64,000 bases of DNA from Solenopsis invicta (GCF_016802725.1 NC_052668.1:10604501-10668500); one strand, 5' to 3'. Positions 22,470 through 33,560 are shown, numbered from the stretch's first letter. Program-made: numbers and translations. Notes: generated by a model not told the origin, from the sequence alone.

Positions 22470-22645
22470 TTAAATAAATATAAAATTAATATTTTTTTTA
22501 AATCATTATTTTAAATATTTAATTAATGTTAAATAAATATTTAATAAATGTTTAGTAAATATTATTATAATGAATTGTACAATAAATAATTAATATTAAA
22601 TAAATATCAAAAACTATTTAAAAAATATTGTGTGCTGATTGGGGC
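22470..22645. repeat. AT-rich dispersed repeat, second copy of 13496-13655
   Basis: Close match over about 155 bp to 13496-13655, with the shared core TGAATTGTACAATAAATAAT. It ends TATTGTGTGCTGATTGGG, a variant of the CCCAANTAGCACA end motif read inverted. Confidence 0.7.
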
Positions 22646-22723
22646 GCTTCGAGACTTCTGTTAATTGCGTAATAGTTTCGCACAGTTATTTTCATCAAAT
22701 TATAAACAAAAAGTAGCGTCAAA

Positions 22724-22870
22724 TATGGCAAATATTTTAGAATCAGATTTTATTAAAGCTGACTCAACAAATTTGTCTAAAATAGGCACATTTATACATA
22801 GTTTGTAAGTTTATTAAAAAAAGTAACAAATTCAACGCTGCTGAGGTTACGAATGCAAAAGCTGCAATTT
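22724..22870 (+). pseudogene. Coding relic of unknown transposon-like protein
   Basis: ATG at 22724 opens MANILESDFIKADSTNLSKI. After a frame change the text resumes as KFIKKSNKFNAAEVTNAKAA before a stop. The pattern resembles the N-terminus of a repeated insect protein associated with SWIM/YqaJ-type domains, which I recall only loosely. Nothing beyond 50 codons is left. Identity is weak; the split reading frame is clear. Confidence 0.3.
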
Positions 22871-22960
22871 AAGTTTATTTATTCGTAAACAATGTTATTA
22901 TTATAATGTTATATTATTTGTACAACATGTCGTTCTTAGATACTATTTTCATAACCTAAC

Positions 22961-23463
22961 CTACCCAGATAGCTCACAATATTTATGATAAATATTAATA
23001 AATATATATCATAAATATTTTTTATAAATGTTATAGAAATATTTTATACATATTTTATATATATGACGGAAAAAGATTATAAAAATCTTTATCAAAAATA
23101 TTGTTAAAATATTTTCTAAAATATTGGTCGCGACTTGGATAGGTGACCGCTTCGAAATTTCCGAAAAAAATTCCTAAGAATGGAATTTTTTTGCGAAAAT
23201 TGTTTTTGAAAATATAGAAATATTGTTTTACTCATTGGGATTATGTGATGTAATATAATATTTATGCAGATATTTTGAACATTTTCAAATAATTATCATA
23301 AATCATAAATATTTTTAAAACATTTATGAAAAATATTTATGATCAGTCTAATCTACGGCCATAAAAACATTTATTAAATGTTTTGATAAATGTTTATAAA
23401 ATATTAAAATAAATATTATAAATATTTAGTAAATATTTTATAAATATTTTGTGCTATCTAGGT
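22961..23463. mobile_element. AT-rich MITE with TIR CCCAGATAGC and 8-bp TSD
   Basis: The left end CTACCCAGATAGCTCACAAT and the right end, read inverted, ACCTAGATAGCACAAAATAT are flanked by AACCTAAC on both sides (22953-22960, 23464-23471). The interior is ATAAATATTT repeats. The stretch 23338-23463 is the reverse complement of 60418-60545, including TCTACGGCCATAAAAACATT, so this is a dispersed family. Confidence 0.75.
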
Positions 23464-23747
23464 AACCTAACTTCAAAACTTAAGAAATATAGATATTAAT
23501 AGAAATAATAGTTTAATATTAAATACTTACAACAAAATGATCGTAACTATAAAAATATTCGATTTTGTTGATTTATTTGGATGTCGAGCCAATCGAAACT
23601 ATAACTTCCTAGCTGCTTCTTTGCATGGTACTGTCACAAATACTTTAGTGGGTGCATTTTTCGTAGTATTTTTGTACCAGGGCACAAAACACCATCGATA
23701 TAATAACTATTCATGTTTATTTGTTATAACACGTACAGCCCAAATTA

Positions 23748-24280
23748 AGAGGATGCTATAGTGACGGGAATTACCGACACATTACAGTGTTCATTAATTT
23801 TTGAATTGGTTCTACAGATCACAAAATCCTTTTGCAGAATAAAAATACGCATTAAAACAAAAAGCGGGTTGGTAAATTTTACGAGAAAATCGAACAAAAA
23901 GTTATAAATTTATTTATTTTCGTCTCGTGGATCTGTCAACCGAGGACAACTTTTGTCATTTACTAACGTTTTGTAGCTCGTATGAAATGAGACTAGGCCG
24001 CACAGAAAACTCTAACGAACAACACTGCCTATGTGTCATTCCAGTCAAAAACCTAACAAAAAAGTTTAACATGTAAACAGTTGTATGTGTACAAATTTTG
24101 CTTAGCGTACGTAAACGATGGCAAGCAGAGCAGTGACTGTAGTTGATAGGTCTTTTCACAGATGGCAAAATAATCAAAAAACAAAGACAGATCTATGCGT
24201 TAGACAAAGAGCGATCTCCCTTGAAAAATAATCTGCAATGCCGACGTCGAGGAAGTTCTTCGGTCACTATAGCATCCTCT
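23748..24280. mobile_element. TA-flanked MITE, TIR AGAGGATGCTATAGTGAC
   Basis: The 18-bp end AGAGGATGCTATAGTGAC is exactly inverted at 24263-24280, and TA lies outside both ends. 533 bp with no transposase. The TA duplication suggests the Tc1/mariner/pogo group. Confidence 0.75.
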
Positions 24281-24559
24281 TAAATAAAAATCGAACATAC
24301 TGAGTTATACTGATTGTGAGTACTGTGTACAATTCTATTATGCGCTTTCGGCAACAACATCATGACGTCATCTTTTAGTTTGGATATTTTTGGGCAATTC
24401 CGGAGCGTTTAAACGATCAGACGCCAGATTGTTTTAAAATTGCTATAACTCTATAAATATAGAGTATATTGAAAAAATAAAAAAATTACGAACAAGTTTA
24501 AATGTATTCTATTGATTGACAATGTTACCGAAAATGGACTTAGGAACCGAATTGTACTG

Positions 24560-25110
24560 TTTTCTCTTTAATTCTTTGAGATTAAATGTTATATTTCATT
24601 GAAACTTTTTAAAATTAAGTACATCCACTTAAGTTAAAACAGAAAAATTTTTCAATGGAAATATAAAGATATATACATAGTATCACTTGGAGGGTTACGT
24701 TGAAAAAAAATTAAAGATACCATCACGTGGGTTTAAATAGAAAGATTTTTGAATGGAAATACAAAAATACTACTACTTAGATTTTCATTAGAACTAAAAC
24801 AATTATTTCAACGACTAGCATATTCTCTTTATAATTAGTGCATGAATTTAAAGATTTCATACATTTTTTTTGAAAAAATACATATTACGTAAGTTGAATT
24901 AGATTACACAATTTTAAGACATTATTTTTTTTAATTTATATCACTTGGATTAAAATCGAAATAACATTTCAATGAATACAAAAATAGTATTATACCATTT
25001 GGGTTTTGTAGAAAAATTAAAGATACTATTACTTGAAATAGAGTAGAAAGATTTTTCAATAAAAATACAAAGATAGTTCTGGATACTGTAGAAGAAAATA
25101 AAAATTTAAG
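24560..25110. repeat. Degenerate tandem repeat, about 150-bp period
   Basis: Recurring string of TATCACTTGG or CCACTTAAG, then AGAAAGATTTTTCAATGGAA, then ATACAAAAATACTA, seen at least four times with heavy drift. Non-coding. Confidence 0.5.
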
Positions 25111-25600
25111 CACACCATATTTGACGCATTTTTTTCACGTTTTTTTTAAAGGTAATTTTGTTTTTTATAATTGATAAAAAATAATCACATTTTGTAAAAA
25201 AAAGTACTAAAACATTTATACACTGGACAACAAAATTAAAGCATCACCTATTCTGTTTCCCAAAAATAGGCAAAATTCAAGAGAGTGAAATTTATGTTCT
25301 AAAGTTACATTATTTTTATGTTTTGTTTATATATTTATAATTTATGTTATTTAAATACTGAGAAATGTTGAATATTAATTTCAAATAAAATATTCAAGTA
25401 CAATCAAATAAAATTTTAAATAAAATATTCAATACAATCATATTAAATTAACACTTGAGTACTTTAAAAATTCTACACAAAATTTTAAACAATAAACCGG
25501 TTATAACATAAATGTTTTTTTACTATACGGGCATTGTAACATAGGATGATTCCTATTAATTCCGTCATTCCCACTGAGCAGGTGACAAATGAAACAAAAT
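25111..25600. other. AT-rich, no gene seen
   Basis: Contains ACTGGACAACAAAATTAAAG near 25224, the sort of sequence found at ends of Tc1-like elements, but no partner end was found. Short near-repeats of AAATAAAATATTCAA around 25383-25440. Confidence 0.35.
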
Positions 25601-25601
25601 A

Positions 25602-26510
25602 GGGGAGAGGAGAGTAAGGTGATGACTTTAAGGTTTATCAATTTTTGCTAATTTCTGTGATAATGTAAAAATAACAATCAATTTTTTTCAGATTCACTAA
25701 AACCTTGTTTATCATCAGTAAAAATTAAAAGTTGTTAAATAAACTAGCATTTTTTTAAATTTAAATTATTTTAGGACATGTCAATTTTGTCATCTTACCC
25801 CTTATGCGGATAAGATGACTTTTAATATTGAATAAGGTGAAAAACAGTCAAATACAGGTAAAAATGTACTCTTATGAATAAAAAAGATTTATTATAATAT
25901 AGCAATCTTATACTATTTTGATATTACAACGTAGTTAAAGAAAAACGTAAATAAAACAAAAAGTATTTATGTAATCAACAAAAATAAAATTATTAAAATT
26001 GTGATATACATTATGATACATATTGCAATAAAAATTATGTTATATTATATATAGTCAGAATGCTGTTAAGATCGAAAAAACTAATGCACAAATGCATTAC
26101 CTTGCCTATGCACAACTTTCGTCATCTTATCCACAGTCGCCGTGTTTATTTATGAAATATAAAATATTGCAATACAAAAATTGAAAAATATTAATACATT
26201 ATTGTATATGTTTTTAGCTATATAATATTGTGATTTTATTGAGAAAATAAAAATATTTATTGTAATTATGTTATTCTTTATAAACAAACACTAAAAGTTA
26301 TGGATAGGTGCTTCCAAAACACACTTTTTGTTATATTACCTATTCTTATGGACAAATTGAAAACAAACTACTACAGATTATTTGTTACGATCTAAAGTCT
26401 CTAATATATTAAGCGGTTCGTTGTTTGTTATTAACTTGAAAAAATTAAGATTTCGTCATTTTACCCACATCGTCATCTTACCCACTTTGTCATCTTACCC
26501 TCCTCTCTCC
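25602..26510. mobile_element. TA-flanked pogo-like element with internal end-motif copies
   Basis: Left end TA-GGGGAGAGGAGAGTAAGG; right end, read inverted, TA-GGAGAGAGGAGGGTAAGA. GTCATCTTACCC or GTCATCTTATCC occurs inside at about 25786 and 26112 and three times at 26445-26500. Repeated end motifs may be transposase-binding sites. About 909 bp, non-coding, non-autonomous. Confidence 0.7.
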
Positions 26511-26589
26511 TATTTGCGATTTGAGAGAACAATTCAGTGTTTTTATAAATCTCCGCCAGGAATGGACATAATTAATATTTAATGATTGA

Positions 26590-27235
26590 CGATTGATGAA
26601 TACAAATTTATTCGTTATTTGGCATCTTGTAAATAATAAATAAAAATTTATTTGTTATTCTGCCTCTTATAAATGATGAATAAAAATTTATTCGTTATTC
26701 AGCCTCTTACAAATAAAAAATAAAAACTTATTTGTTATTCAGCTTCTTATAAATAATGAATAAAAATTATTCAACTACTTGTGAATGATAAATTAAAATG
26801 TATTCGTTATTCAGCCTCTTATAAATGACGAATGAAGATTTATTTGTTGTTTAGCCTCTTGTAAATAATGAATAAAAATTTCGTTATTTAACCACTTGTG
26901 AATGATGAATAAAAATTTACTTGTTATTCAGACACTTGTAAATGATAAATAAAAATCTATTTGTTATTCGGCTCCTTGTAAATAATGAATAAAAATTTAT
27001 TCGTTATTCAGCTTCTTATAAATAATGAATAAAAAATTATTTGTTATTCAGCCACTTGTGAATAATAAATAAAAATTTAATTATTATTTTACTACTTGAA
27101 AATAACGAATAAAAATTTAAACATTATTTAGTAATTTTTGAATAATGAATAAGCACTTATCCTTTATTCAATAAATCTTGAATAAGGAGCAAAAATTTAT
27201 TTTTTTATTCAATTCTTTTTGAATAACAAAATAAA
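26590..27235. repeat. 40-bp minisatellite, about 15 copies
   Basis: Unit of about 40 bp with consensus around TTATTTGTTATTCAGCCTCT followed by TATAAATAATGAATAAAAAT. The first five copies keep the period exactly; later copies drift in sequence and length. Non-coding. Confidence 0.9.
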
Positions 27236-29180
27236 CGACTGAAATTATTATTATCCCATAATGGTTACCAGGGGTCTTTTGGACTCCACAATAACTTTAA
27301 GAGTGCACAGACCATTCAAAATCAAACTTTTTACAAAACTAATTTTTATCTGAAAGTATTCTATCTTGAAAATACACCCCTAAATTTTTGTTGAATTAAG
27401 ATACCCGAGCCGAATAAGGCCCAGCACAAAATAAGGCCCACTTTTGAATTTACTGTTTAAGAAGGCGTTTTATATCTAAACTGCATGCTTAAAAGATGTG
27501 TCATAACACCGATAAGAAGGAACTTAGAGCATTAAAACTGACAACCGCGTGTTTCTTCAGTGCTAAATAAACATTGTAACAAGATGTATGTTTGTGCCGT
27601 TTTTATAAAAATCCGCTAAAATAGATCGTAAGTATTTTAAAAAGTTTATTAAGTATACATTATTTTATAATTTATTATGACATATTACAATGTTATTAAA
27701 CTTTCTAATTATAGAAAACATCAAATTTATACATGAATTTCTTAGAATAAATGTATTTTTTAGAAACTTCATACTCATCAAATAAGGCCCACTTAAATGG
27801 CAACTGAGTCTTATTAGATGTCTCCACTTAAACAAATCTGCTAAAGACACGAATTTCCGTACTGTAAATTTCATTGACAAAAAGGTACTAAGTTTTATGT
27901 AAAATCATGTATAAAATAAATGAAACGTTATATTCAATAAAATTGTTGATAAATGTACAACAAAATCTGTTTGCGTAACAAAACAACCCGTGTAAAGTTT
28001 GTTGATAACCTGAAAAATTAGGTTAGGTTACGTTTTGTTAGCAAAACAATTAAGCTTAATGTAGATACAATTAATGCCAATTTGCTGAACATTTTAATTA
28101 AACTTACTAGAAAATTTGCTAATATTTTGCTGGATACATGACGGTCATATTTATTACTTTTGTTGTAGGTGATATTATAAACAAGACTAAAAAGAAACGT
28201 GCTAAGTGGACCACAGAGTCTATGGAAGCAGCTTTTAAAACAGTTGAACGGGGCAAGCTCTCACAAAGAGATATTTCTGAAAGATATGGAATTCCTCGTA
28301 GAACCTTACGCAATCATATAAAATCTGGCACATCTTTAAAGCGTCTTGGAGAAGAGTACTCTCACTACAGAACAGGAGAAAGATTTATCACAGCGGATTT
28401 TACGAATGGCAGAAATTGGTATACCTATAACTAAAAAGATGTTACAATATCAGGTATACAAATTTTGCACAATAAATGAAATTTCTCATACATTTAATGC
28501 TATGAAGTGCACAGCAGATAATTCATGGCTTAAAGCATTTCTCACACGCAACCCTGAAATTTCAAAGAGAAAGGCACAATTTTTTAATCAAGCTCGTGCC
28601 CAAAAATTGAATAAATTTATTGTAAAAGACCACTTTGATAAGCTTAACAGTCTTCTGATAAAGCTAAATATTAAACATAAGCCAGAAAGGATTTTCAATG
28701 TGGACAAAAAAGGTTGTAGATTGACGCTCCATCATCAATCAACAGTTTTAGCTCAAAAAGGTGCTAAACGCGTTCATTTCATTGCAAACATGCTGAAAGT
28801 GTCACAGTAGTTGGTTGTGTGTCAGCTATAGGTAACGTGATTCCACCTATGATTATTTTTAAGGGTAAACGTATGTTACGTCCAGAGTTGAAGTAGGATA
28901 GGTAAGACATGGAGGGAGAAAGGAGAGACGTAACAACTTGAGAATGTGCCCACGAGGCACAGGCAGGCCGCGTCGACAATCCAGAATATATGGGTCAATG
29001 GGTCCACAGCGGGGGGGCCCAATGACAAACACTCAGGGTGTTCCGCGTCCCTCGGTCCTGTTTTGAGGCAGCAAATTTAATTGCTTTACCTCGGGATCGG
29101 ACCTAGTGCTTGGCTTAATAGAGCAAGGGATGATGAGTGAGGTGGAGAAATTAATCAAATTCCTTATAATCAGTCATTGA

Positions 29181-29186
29181 TTTATT
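29181..29186 (-). terminator. Polyadenylation signal AATAAA, copy B
   Basis: AATAAA on the minus strand about 315 bp after the ORF stop, in the same relative place as in copy A. Inferred from position. Confidence 0.4.
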
Positions 29187-29351
29187 GAAAGAAAATGTGA
29201 AAGATAAATATGTATAAAAAAAAAGGATTAATTCTATGTAAAGTAATTTATTACAGATTAGAGCTGTTAAGGAACACAATTTGATAATACAAAAAAAATC
29301 CGCAGACTCGTGATAGAAAGCTCGAGGTTAACAATTACTAGTATACACATT

Positions 29352-29357
<6 letters not shown>

Positions 29358-29400
<43 letters not shown>

Positions 29401-29420
29401 ATATATATATATATTTACAT
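29358..29420. repeat. (TA)n microsatellite
   Basis: Pure TA run at about 29358-29394, then a second run at 29400-29414, inside the distal part of LTR-like copy B. Confidence 0.95.
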
Positions 29421-29501
29421 TTATAATATTCTATATTAGTGTAACAAACAGAGTATTCGGACGTGTGTATGTGTAATCGTGTCCATATTTATCTAGAAAT
29501 A

Positions 29502-30554
29502 TTATTCGCTAATTTCAGTTACCGTAGCAAAATTGGTGCGAAAATGATTAAGGAACATTAATTTCGGGACTAAGTAATAACTTGGGTACGTGTGGGGAAA
29601 GAAGACGGGAATAGTTTCGTCAGGAGAGAGGTGGGGAAGGTAGGCGCGAACGGTTTCCAGATCGAACTGGTCGGGCCCGACTGAAAATGCGCCAGGAGGG
29701 AGGGAATTGGAACACAAAGGGAGGACAGACAGGATGGCGTTTAAAGACTGGAGGGGGCCAGGAGCGAAAAAAGAACGAGGTGGAAGTGGTGGAAGGTCGT
29801 CTAGATATTCCACGCTGGGGACAGGAGAAGGGGGAGGAGGCCCATCCTCGAGATCGTGGGATCCGAAGATCGGAGGCTCTAAGGGAGCTTCTTCCTCCTC
29901 CTCGAGATCGAGGAACCCGGGGCTCGGAGATCTCCGCAGAAATCCGTCCTCCCCGAAGTCCGGAACCTCAGGGTTTGGAGGTGGAAACAGGGAGATAAGA
30001 GAATCGGGGAAGATCCTATACGTGAGTTGACTCGAAATAGAGGCGGGGGAGTTTGCGTGTTCGGAGGGGGTTGACGGTTCCTCTTTGTCGAGAGCGACTG
30101 GAGAGTAAGAGGGTTCAGCGAGTAAATTTACGTGTTCAGAGGGAGTCGACGGTTCCTCTTCGTCGAGAGCGACTGGAGAGTAAGAGGGTTCAGCGAGTAA
30201 ATTTACGTGTTCAGAGGGGGTCGACGGTTCCTCTTCGTCGAGAGCGACTGGAGAGTAAGAGGGTTCAGCGAGTAAATTTACGTGTTCAGAGGGGGTCGAC
30301 GGTTCCTCTTCGTCGAGAGCGACTGGTTCAGAGAAAGAATTGGTGGGCGTGTTACCGGAAGTTATTGAGATGTTGAATTGTTTGTTGTGTAATGTTCCTA
30401 ATTTCAATAAGTTAGCGATAAACGGTGTTGCTTCAGAAGGGAGATTGAGCGACGCAGCAAGCTTTCTTGCTCTCCGGTTTCTGCGATTCCGACGGTGGCG
30501 GGCTCCGGCGCGAGACTTATTTTTGTGTATTTTGGGTGGAATATGATTATTCAT
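29502..30554 (-). CDS. Acidic Pro/Ser-rich protein of unknown function encoded inside the long LTR-like unit B
   Basis: 350 residues, ATG at 30554. The basic N-terminus (ARHRRNRRNRRARKLAASLN, about residues 18-37) parallels the copy A protein. Residues about 75-175 are four near-identical 25-residue repeats built on EEPSTPSEHVNLLAEPSYSP. A long Pro/acidic stretch follows (SPSPGFLDLEEEEEAPLEPP region). The C-terminus (about 275-350) is hydrophobic and less biased: FDLETVRAYLPHLSPDETI and PVFFPHTYPSYYLVPKLMFL. The 75-bp repeat keeps the frame, as expected for a translated tract. I recognise no domain. Confidence 0.5.
   Translation of the reverse strand: MNNHIPPKIHKNKSRAGARHRRNRRNRRARKLAASLNLPSEATPFIANLLKLGTLHNKQFNISITSGNTPTNSFSEPVALDEEEPSTPSEHVNLLAEPSYSPVALDEEEPSTPSEHVNLLAEPSYSPVALDEEEPSTPSEHVNLLAEPSYSPVALDKEEPSTPSEHANSPASISSQLTYRIFPDSLISLFPPPNPEVPDFGEDGFLRRSPSPGFLDLEEEEEAPLEPPIFGSHDLEDGPPPPSPVPSVEYLDDLPPLPPRSFFAPGPLQSLNAILSVLPLCSNSLPPGAFSVGPDQFDLETVRAYLPHLSPDETIPVFFPHTYPSYYLVPKLMFLNHFRTNFATVTEISE
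30050..30345. repeat. 75-bp tandem repeat within the copy B ORF
   Basis: Four near-perfect copies of a 75-bp unit containing TCGAGAGCGACTGGAGAGTA and GTTCAGCGAGTAAATTTACG. The unit length is a multiple of three, so each copy adds 25 codons to the minus-strand ORF. Confidence 0.9.
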
Positions 30555-30954
30555 ACTTGTTGGTTAAACTATTAGAGTTGACAAATGTGGTACTCTCGGG
30601 CCGCAGACCTCCAAACTGGGGCCGGACTCAGCGGGAGACGAACAATTCAGCCAAAAGGATAGCAGGTGCGATGGAGAATGGTTGGCAGATCCCAAATATG
30701 CCCGCTCTCACTATAGCACTTTCCAGTCAGCCAAAATTGCGAGTGCGATGGGGAACGGTCGCCAGATCCCGGATATGCCGGTTTTCGCTATAGTACCTTC
30801 CCGACCGAGATTTGTGCTCCACACGAGGTTAGAGGCCGCGGATCCGAGAGTCGCAGAACTCGGGCATGCAAGGTACCACGGAACTGCGATTCGGACTGTG
30901 AACTGTGTACTACGAACTACGAACTGCGTACTGCGCGCTCCGCTAGAAGACGCA

Positions 30955-30964
30955 CCTATTTATA
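30955..30964 (-). promoter_or_regulatory. TATA box of LTR-like copy B
   Basis: Minus strand reads TATAAATAGG about 460 bp inside the end of the unit. The downstream minus-strand sequence is GC-richer and leads to the ORF start about 400 bp away. Confidence 0.55.
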
Positions 30965-32108
30965 CTATTTTTCATCTATGATTCCCTTTGTCCCTTCGAG
31001 GGCCGTGTGCATCACTTTATTCATTAATACACCCACGTGCAATATTTACTTTTACGACTTTTTTACATTCCTCGGTAATTGTTATCCGAGAAAGCGGCAG
31101 GTTTGACAATTGAACTCTCAGAAGCATTAAATGTCAAAAAATTATTTGATTTGTTGCTATGCGGGCATCAGAATTCAAAGGGATGCACACGTGCGTCTTC
31201 CAGCTCCCTGATTTTACTATCTTGGGTGTTTCCGGTATCGAGCAACGGTGTCACCTCAGATCTCCTTAATTGATGAATTTATAGATGCTTAATTCGTGAC
31301 ATCCGGTTATTGCCGTGAGAGTCACCGTATTCTTGGGATCGGGGTGAGATCACCGTCGCTCGCCCGTTAATTAGAATATCCGCTGGTTGCGAAGGAAAGA
31401 ATCGTTACTCCGCAGGACGTAACACATAAAAAGCCAGAATTTACTGATAATTTACCACCAGAAAGCATAATAAGCATGGCAGAAAAAGGCTTCATGACTA
31501 CTGAGCTTTTTATAAAATTTTTAAATTACCTTGCTTCTTTTAAACCTGCTGGAAAAATTCTACTTGTTTTCGACGGTGCGACTTGCCATCTTGATTATAC
31601 AATTGTTGAAATCGCTGAAAAGCACGACATTGAACTCTATTGTTTACCATCCAACACCACCCATGAATTACAACCACTTGACAAATCAGTTTATAGGTCT
31701 TTTGAACATCATTGGGAACAGGAATTTTTAAAATGCATCCAGATAGAAAATTCAACAAAGCAAGTTTCAATATAGTATTTTCAAAAGTATGGTCAAAATG
31801 TATGACTCAATCGAATATAATAAATGGATTTAGAGCTGTGGGTTTGTATCCATTTAATCCTGAAGCCATACCAGAATCTGCTTTTGCTCCATCAGTTTTA
31901 ACAGAGTATTCAACGACAGAAGATCAAACTCCAACTGAAAGAGTCTGTGATAATGAAGACGTTCCATTAGTCCAACGCTTTAATAAAAATCAGTCGCCTG
32001 TTTCAAAAACGCCATTCGAAGAATTTTTATCAACTCCTAAACACAAAATTTCCTCAGCTTGCAGCTCGCGAAAAAAAGCTTTAAATTACAAAGCACAGAG
32101 GGTCACTA

Positions 32109-32188
32109 GAAATCTGTTCAAGAAATAACGTGGCAGAAATCAACCATCAGGTTCATTCTGCCACGTTCTTTCTTGAACAGATTTTTAA
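32109..32188. repeat. Hairpin at the 3' end of the Tigger ORF
   Basis: AATCTGTTCAAGAAATAACG, which spans the stop codon, is inverted as CGTTCTTTCTTGAACAGATT about 50 bp on. The arms are about 33 bp including TGGCAGAA. The last codons of the transposase are thus mirrored in the 3' UTR. Confidence 0.8.
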
Positions 32189-32748
32189 TTTGAAAAATTA
32201 ACATAAAAAATTTAACATGAAAACTTGAAAAATTATTTTAACTTGAAAAATTTAACTTGACAATTTTACTCATATTCTTTACAACCGTCTTCACATACTG
32301 TGCAATTTTAAGTGATTACTATTTTAAGTGAGTGGTAGATTTAGCCATTGATATACCCAAGAAGATTGTAAGGGATATAAGACAATGTTAATTTTAAAGA
32401 CGTATACCAAAGATAATTTCCAAAGATAATTTACTTTCAATTTAAACTAAAAAATCATGAAAAAATATCATTACATAAAAATTTTGTCTAACTTTTAAGT
32501 TTTTTATTATTTTTTATTTGTCCTTGATTTGGGCTTTATTAAACACATAAGATTATAACAAGGCCCAATGTCAAACTTTAAAAAAAAATTGTTTTTCTTT
32601 GTTTAAAGATATTGTTAAAGAAATGTATTTGTATTTTGTGGTACTTATTCAAATAAAGATTTTATTCTCACAAAGTTTATTTTAATATCTTCATAAATAG
32701 AATTTAAAAAAGATAAAATAAGTTAGGTGGGCCTTATTCGGCTCGGTA

Positions 32749-33071
32749 CCTTATCTCAAAAATTAAAAATTTTATGAATATTTGTGTAAAAAAAGTCAAA
32801 TTTTGCAGTTTCTTTAATCTGAATATTTTTATTATGTTAAACTTTAATTTAGAAAAAAAATTATTAGATGATAAAGAACAGACGTCAAGGTATGTCCAGT
32901 AAAATTTTTGCGACAAAATTTCAAAAAGCTGGCAAATGACTGATTTTGTGCAGGGTCCAGTGGACCCTATCTGACTGTTATACTATTATTTGGAAGTGTG
33001 ACCATTACGAGTTATTTTTATTCTATAAATTCTGTAATAAATGTAATAAATTATATTAAAAATTACTAATT
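32749..33071. other. Flank of the Tigger insertion
   Basis: AT-rich, with GGGTCCAGTGGACCC near 32955. A similar GGGGTCTTTTGGACTCC lies near 27273 on the other side of the Tigger element. They could be ends of an older element that Tigger entered, but the matches are weak. Confidence 0.3.
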
Positions 33072-33560
33072 ATGATAATGACGATCAACAGTATCAATCA
33101 GGATTTCTCGAATCTTTACAACAAAAAAAAAGCTGTGAATGATACATGTCAAACACAAGAAACTGTTGAAATTCCTCCCTTTAATAAAAATTTGATGTCC
33201 AACTTATCACATCTAGAATTAAACTGTTTGTATAACATAGCTGGTTATATTATAAAATATATTACAAAAACATGTACAATATGCAATAAATGTATACAAT
33301 CAGTAAAATCGCTAATTCCATTGCGTTTTTCATTTACAAAGTTCGTACAATTAAAATGTTATATAACACATTCATTATGTTTTGTTAATATCAAAACATT
33401 TAAAATATTTATAAAATTAGAACAAATGTTTTGATATTATAGTAAATTTTTTAATAATTTTCAAAACATTAATTGGACAGCATTTCTAAGTGCAGAATTT
33501 GCAAAGGTCCATGCTAAACATATTTTAAATTGTCATAATTTATATTTTTAAATTATTAAA
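33072..33560 (+). pseudogene. C-terminal relic of a transposase-like protein, possibly P type
   Basis: The open frame to 33434 contains LNCLYNIAGYIIKYITKTCT followed by ICNKC, then a Lys-Phe-rich segment. After the stop the text continues in the same style (FAKVHAKHILNCHNL). A Y-IAGY segment followed by a CxxC pair occurs in the C-terminal part of P-type transposases of insects, as I recall it. There is no N-terminal part, so assignment is tentative. Confidence 0.35.

Larger units (their letters stand above)
28874..31424 (-). mobile_element. Long ORF-bearing LTR-like unit, copy B
   Basis: Ends are TGTTACGTCC and GGACGTAACA. Flanks are CGTA (28870-28873) and CATA (31425-31428), a 4-bp duplication with one change. 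The minus-strand order is TATAAATAGG (30955-30964), ORF (30554-29502), AATAAA (29186-29181), then about 310 bp including a TA microsatellite. This matches copy A part for part. 2551 bp, consistent with a solo LTR. Confidence 0.7.
28138..32128 (+). pseudogene. pogo/Tigger-type DDE transposase, split by an insertion
   Basis: N-terminal helix-turn-helix reads KLSQRDISERYGIPRRTLRN. A frameshift near 28350 leads to LTTEQEKDLSQRILRMAEIG and the CENP-B-like second DNA-binding part. The catalytic domain starts IFNVDKKGCRL. A second frameshift lies near 28790, just before VTVVGCVSAIGNVIPPMIIF. The insert at 28874-31424 follows, and the protein resumes KPEFTDNLPP, LLVFDGATCHLD, CLPSNTTHELQPLDKSVYRS and a C-terminal tail to a stop at 32128. 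Cutting out the insert and one 4-bp duplication keeps the frame across the junction. The two frameshifts make it inactive today. Confidence 0.9.
27404..32746 (+). mobile_element. pogo/Tigger transposon, TA duplication, interrupted by LTR-like copy B
   Basis: Ends share CCGAGCCGAATAAGGCCCA in inverted orientation and are flanked by TA (27402-27403, 32747-32748). ATAAGGCCCACTT copies also lie inside (27432, 27782). Subtracting the 2551-bp insert and its 4-bp duplication leaves 2788 bp, a normal full-length Tigger size. The transposase is on the plus strand. Confidence 0.9.

Noticed and set aside
29687..30376. Plus-strand open frames opposite the copy B ORF
   Set aside because: They mirror the biased composition and 75-bp repeat of the minus-strand ORF and lack the promoter and poly(A) context.
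27265..32965. piggyBac-like element around the Tigger, from GGGGTCTTTTGGACTCC and GGGTCCAGTGGACCC
   Set aside because: The two palindromic motifs match only partly, no TTAA duplication is visible and no transposase is present. Kept only as a remark.
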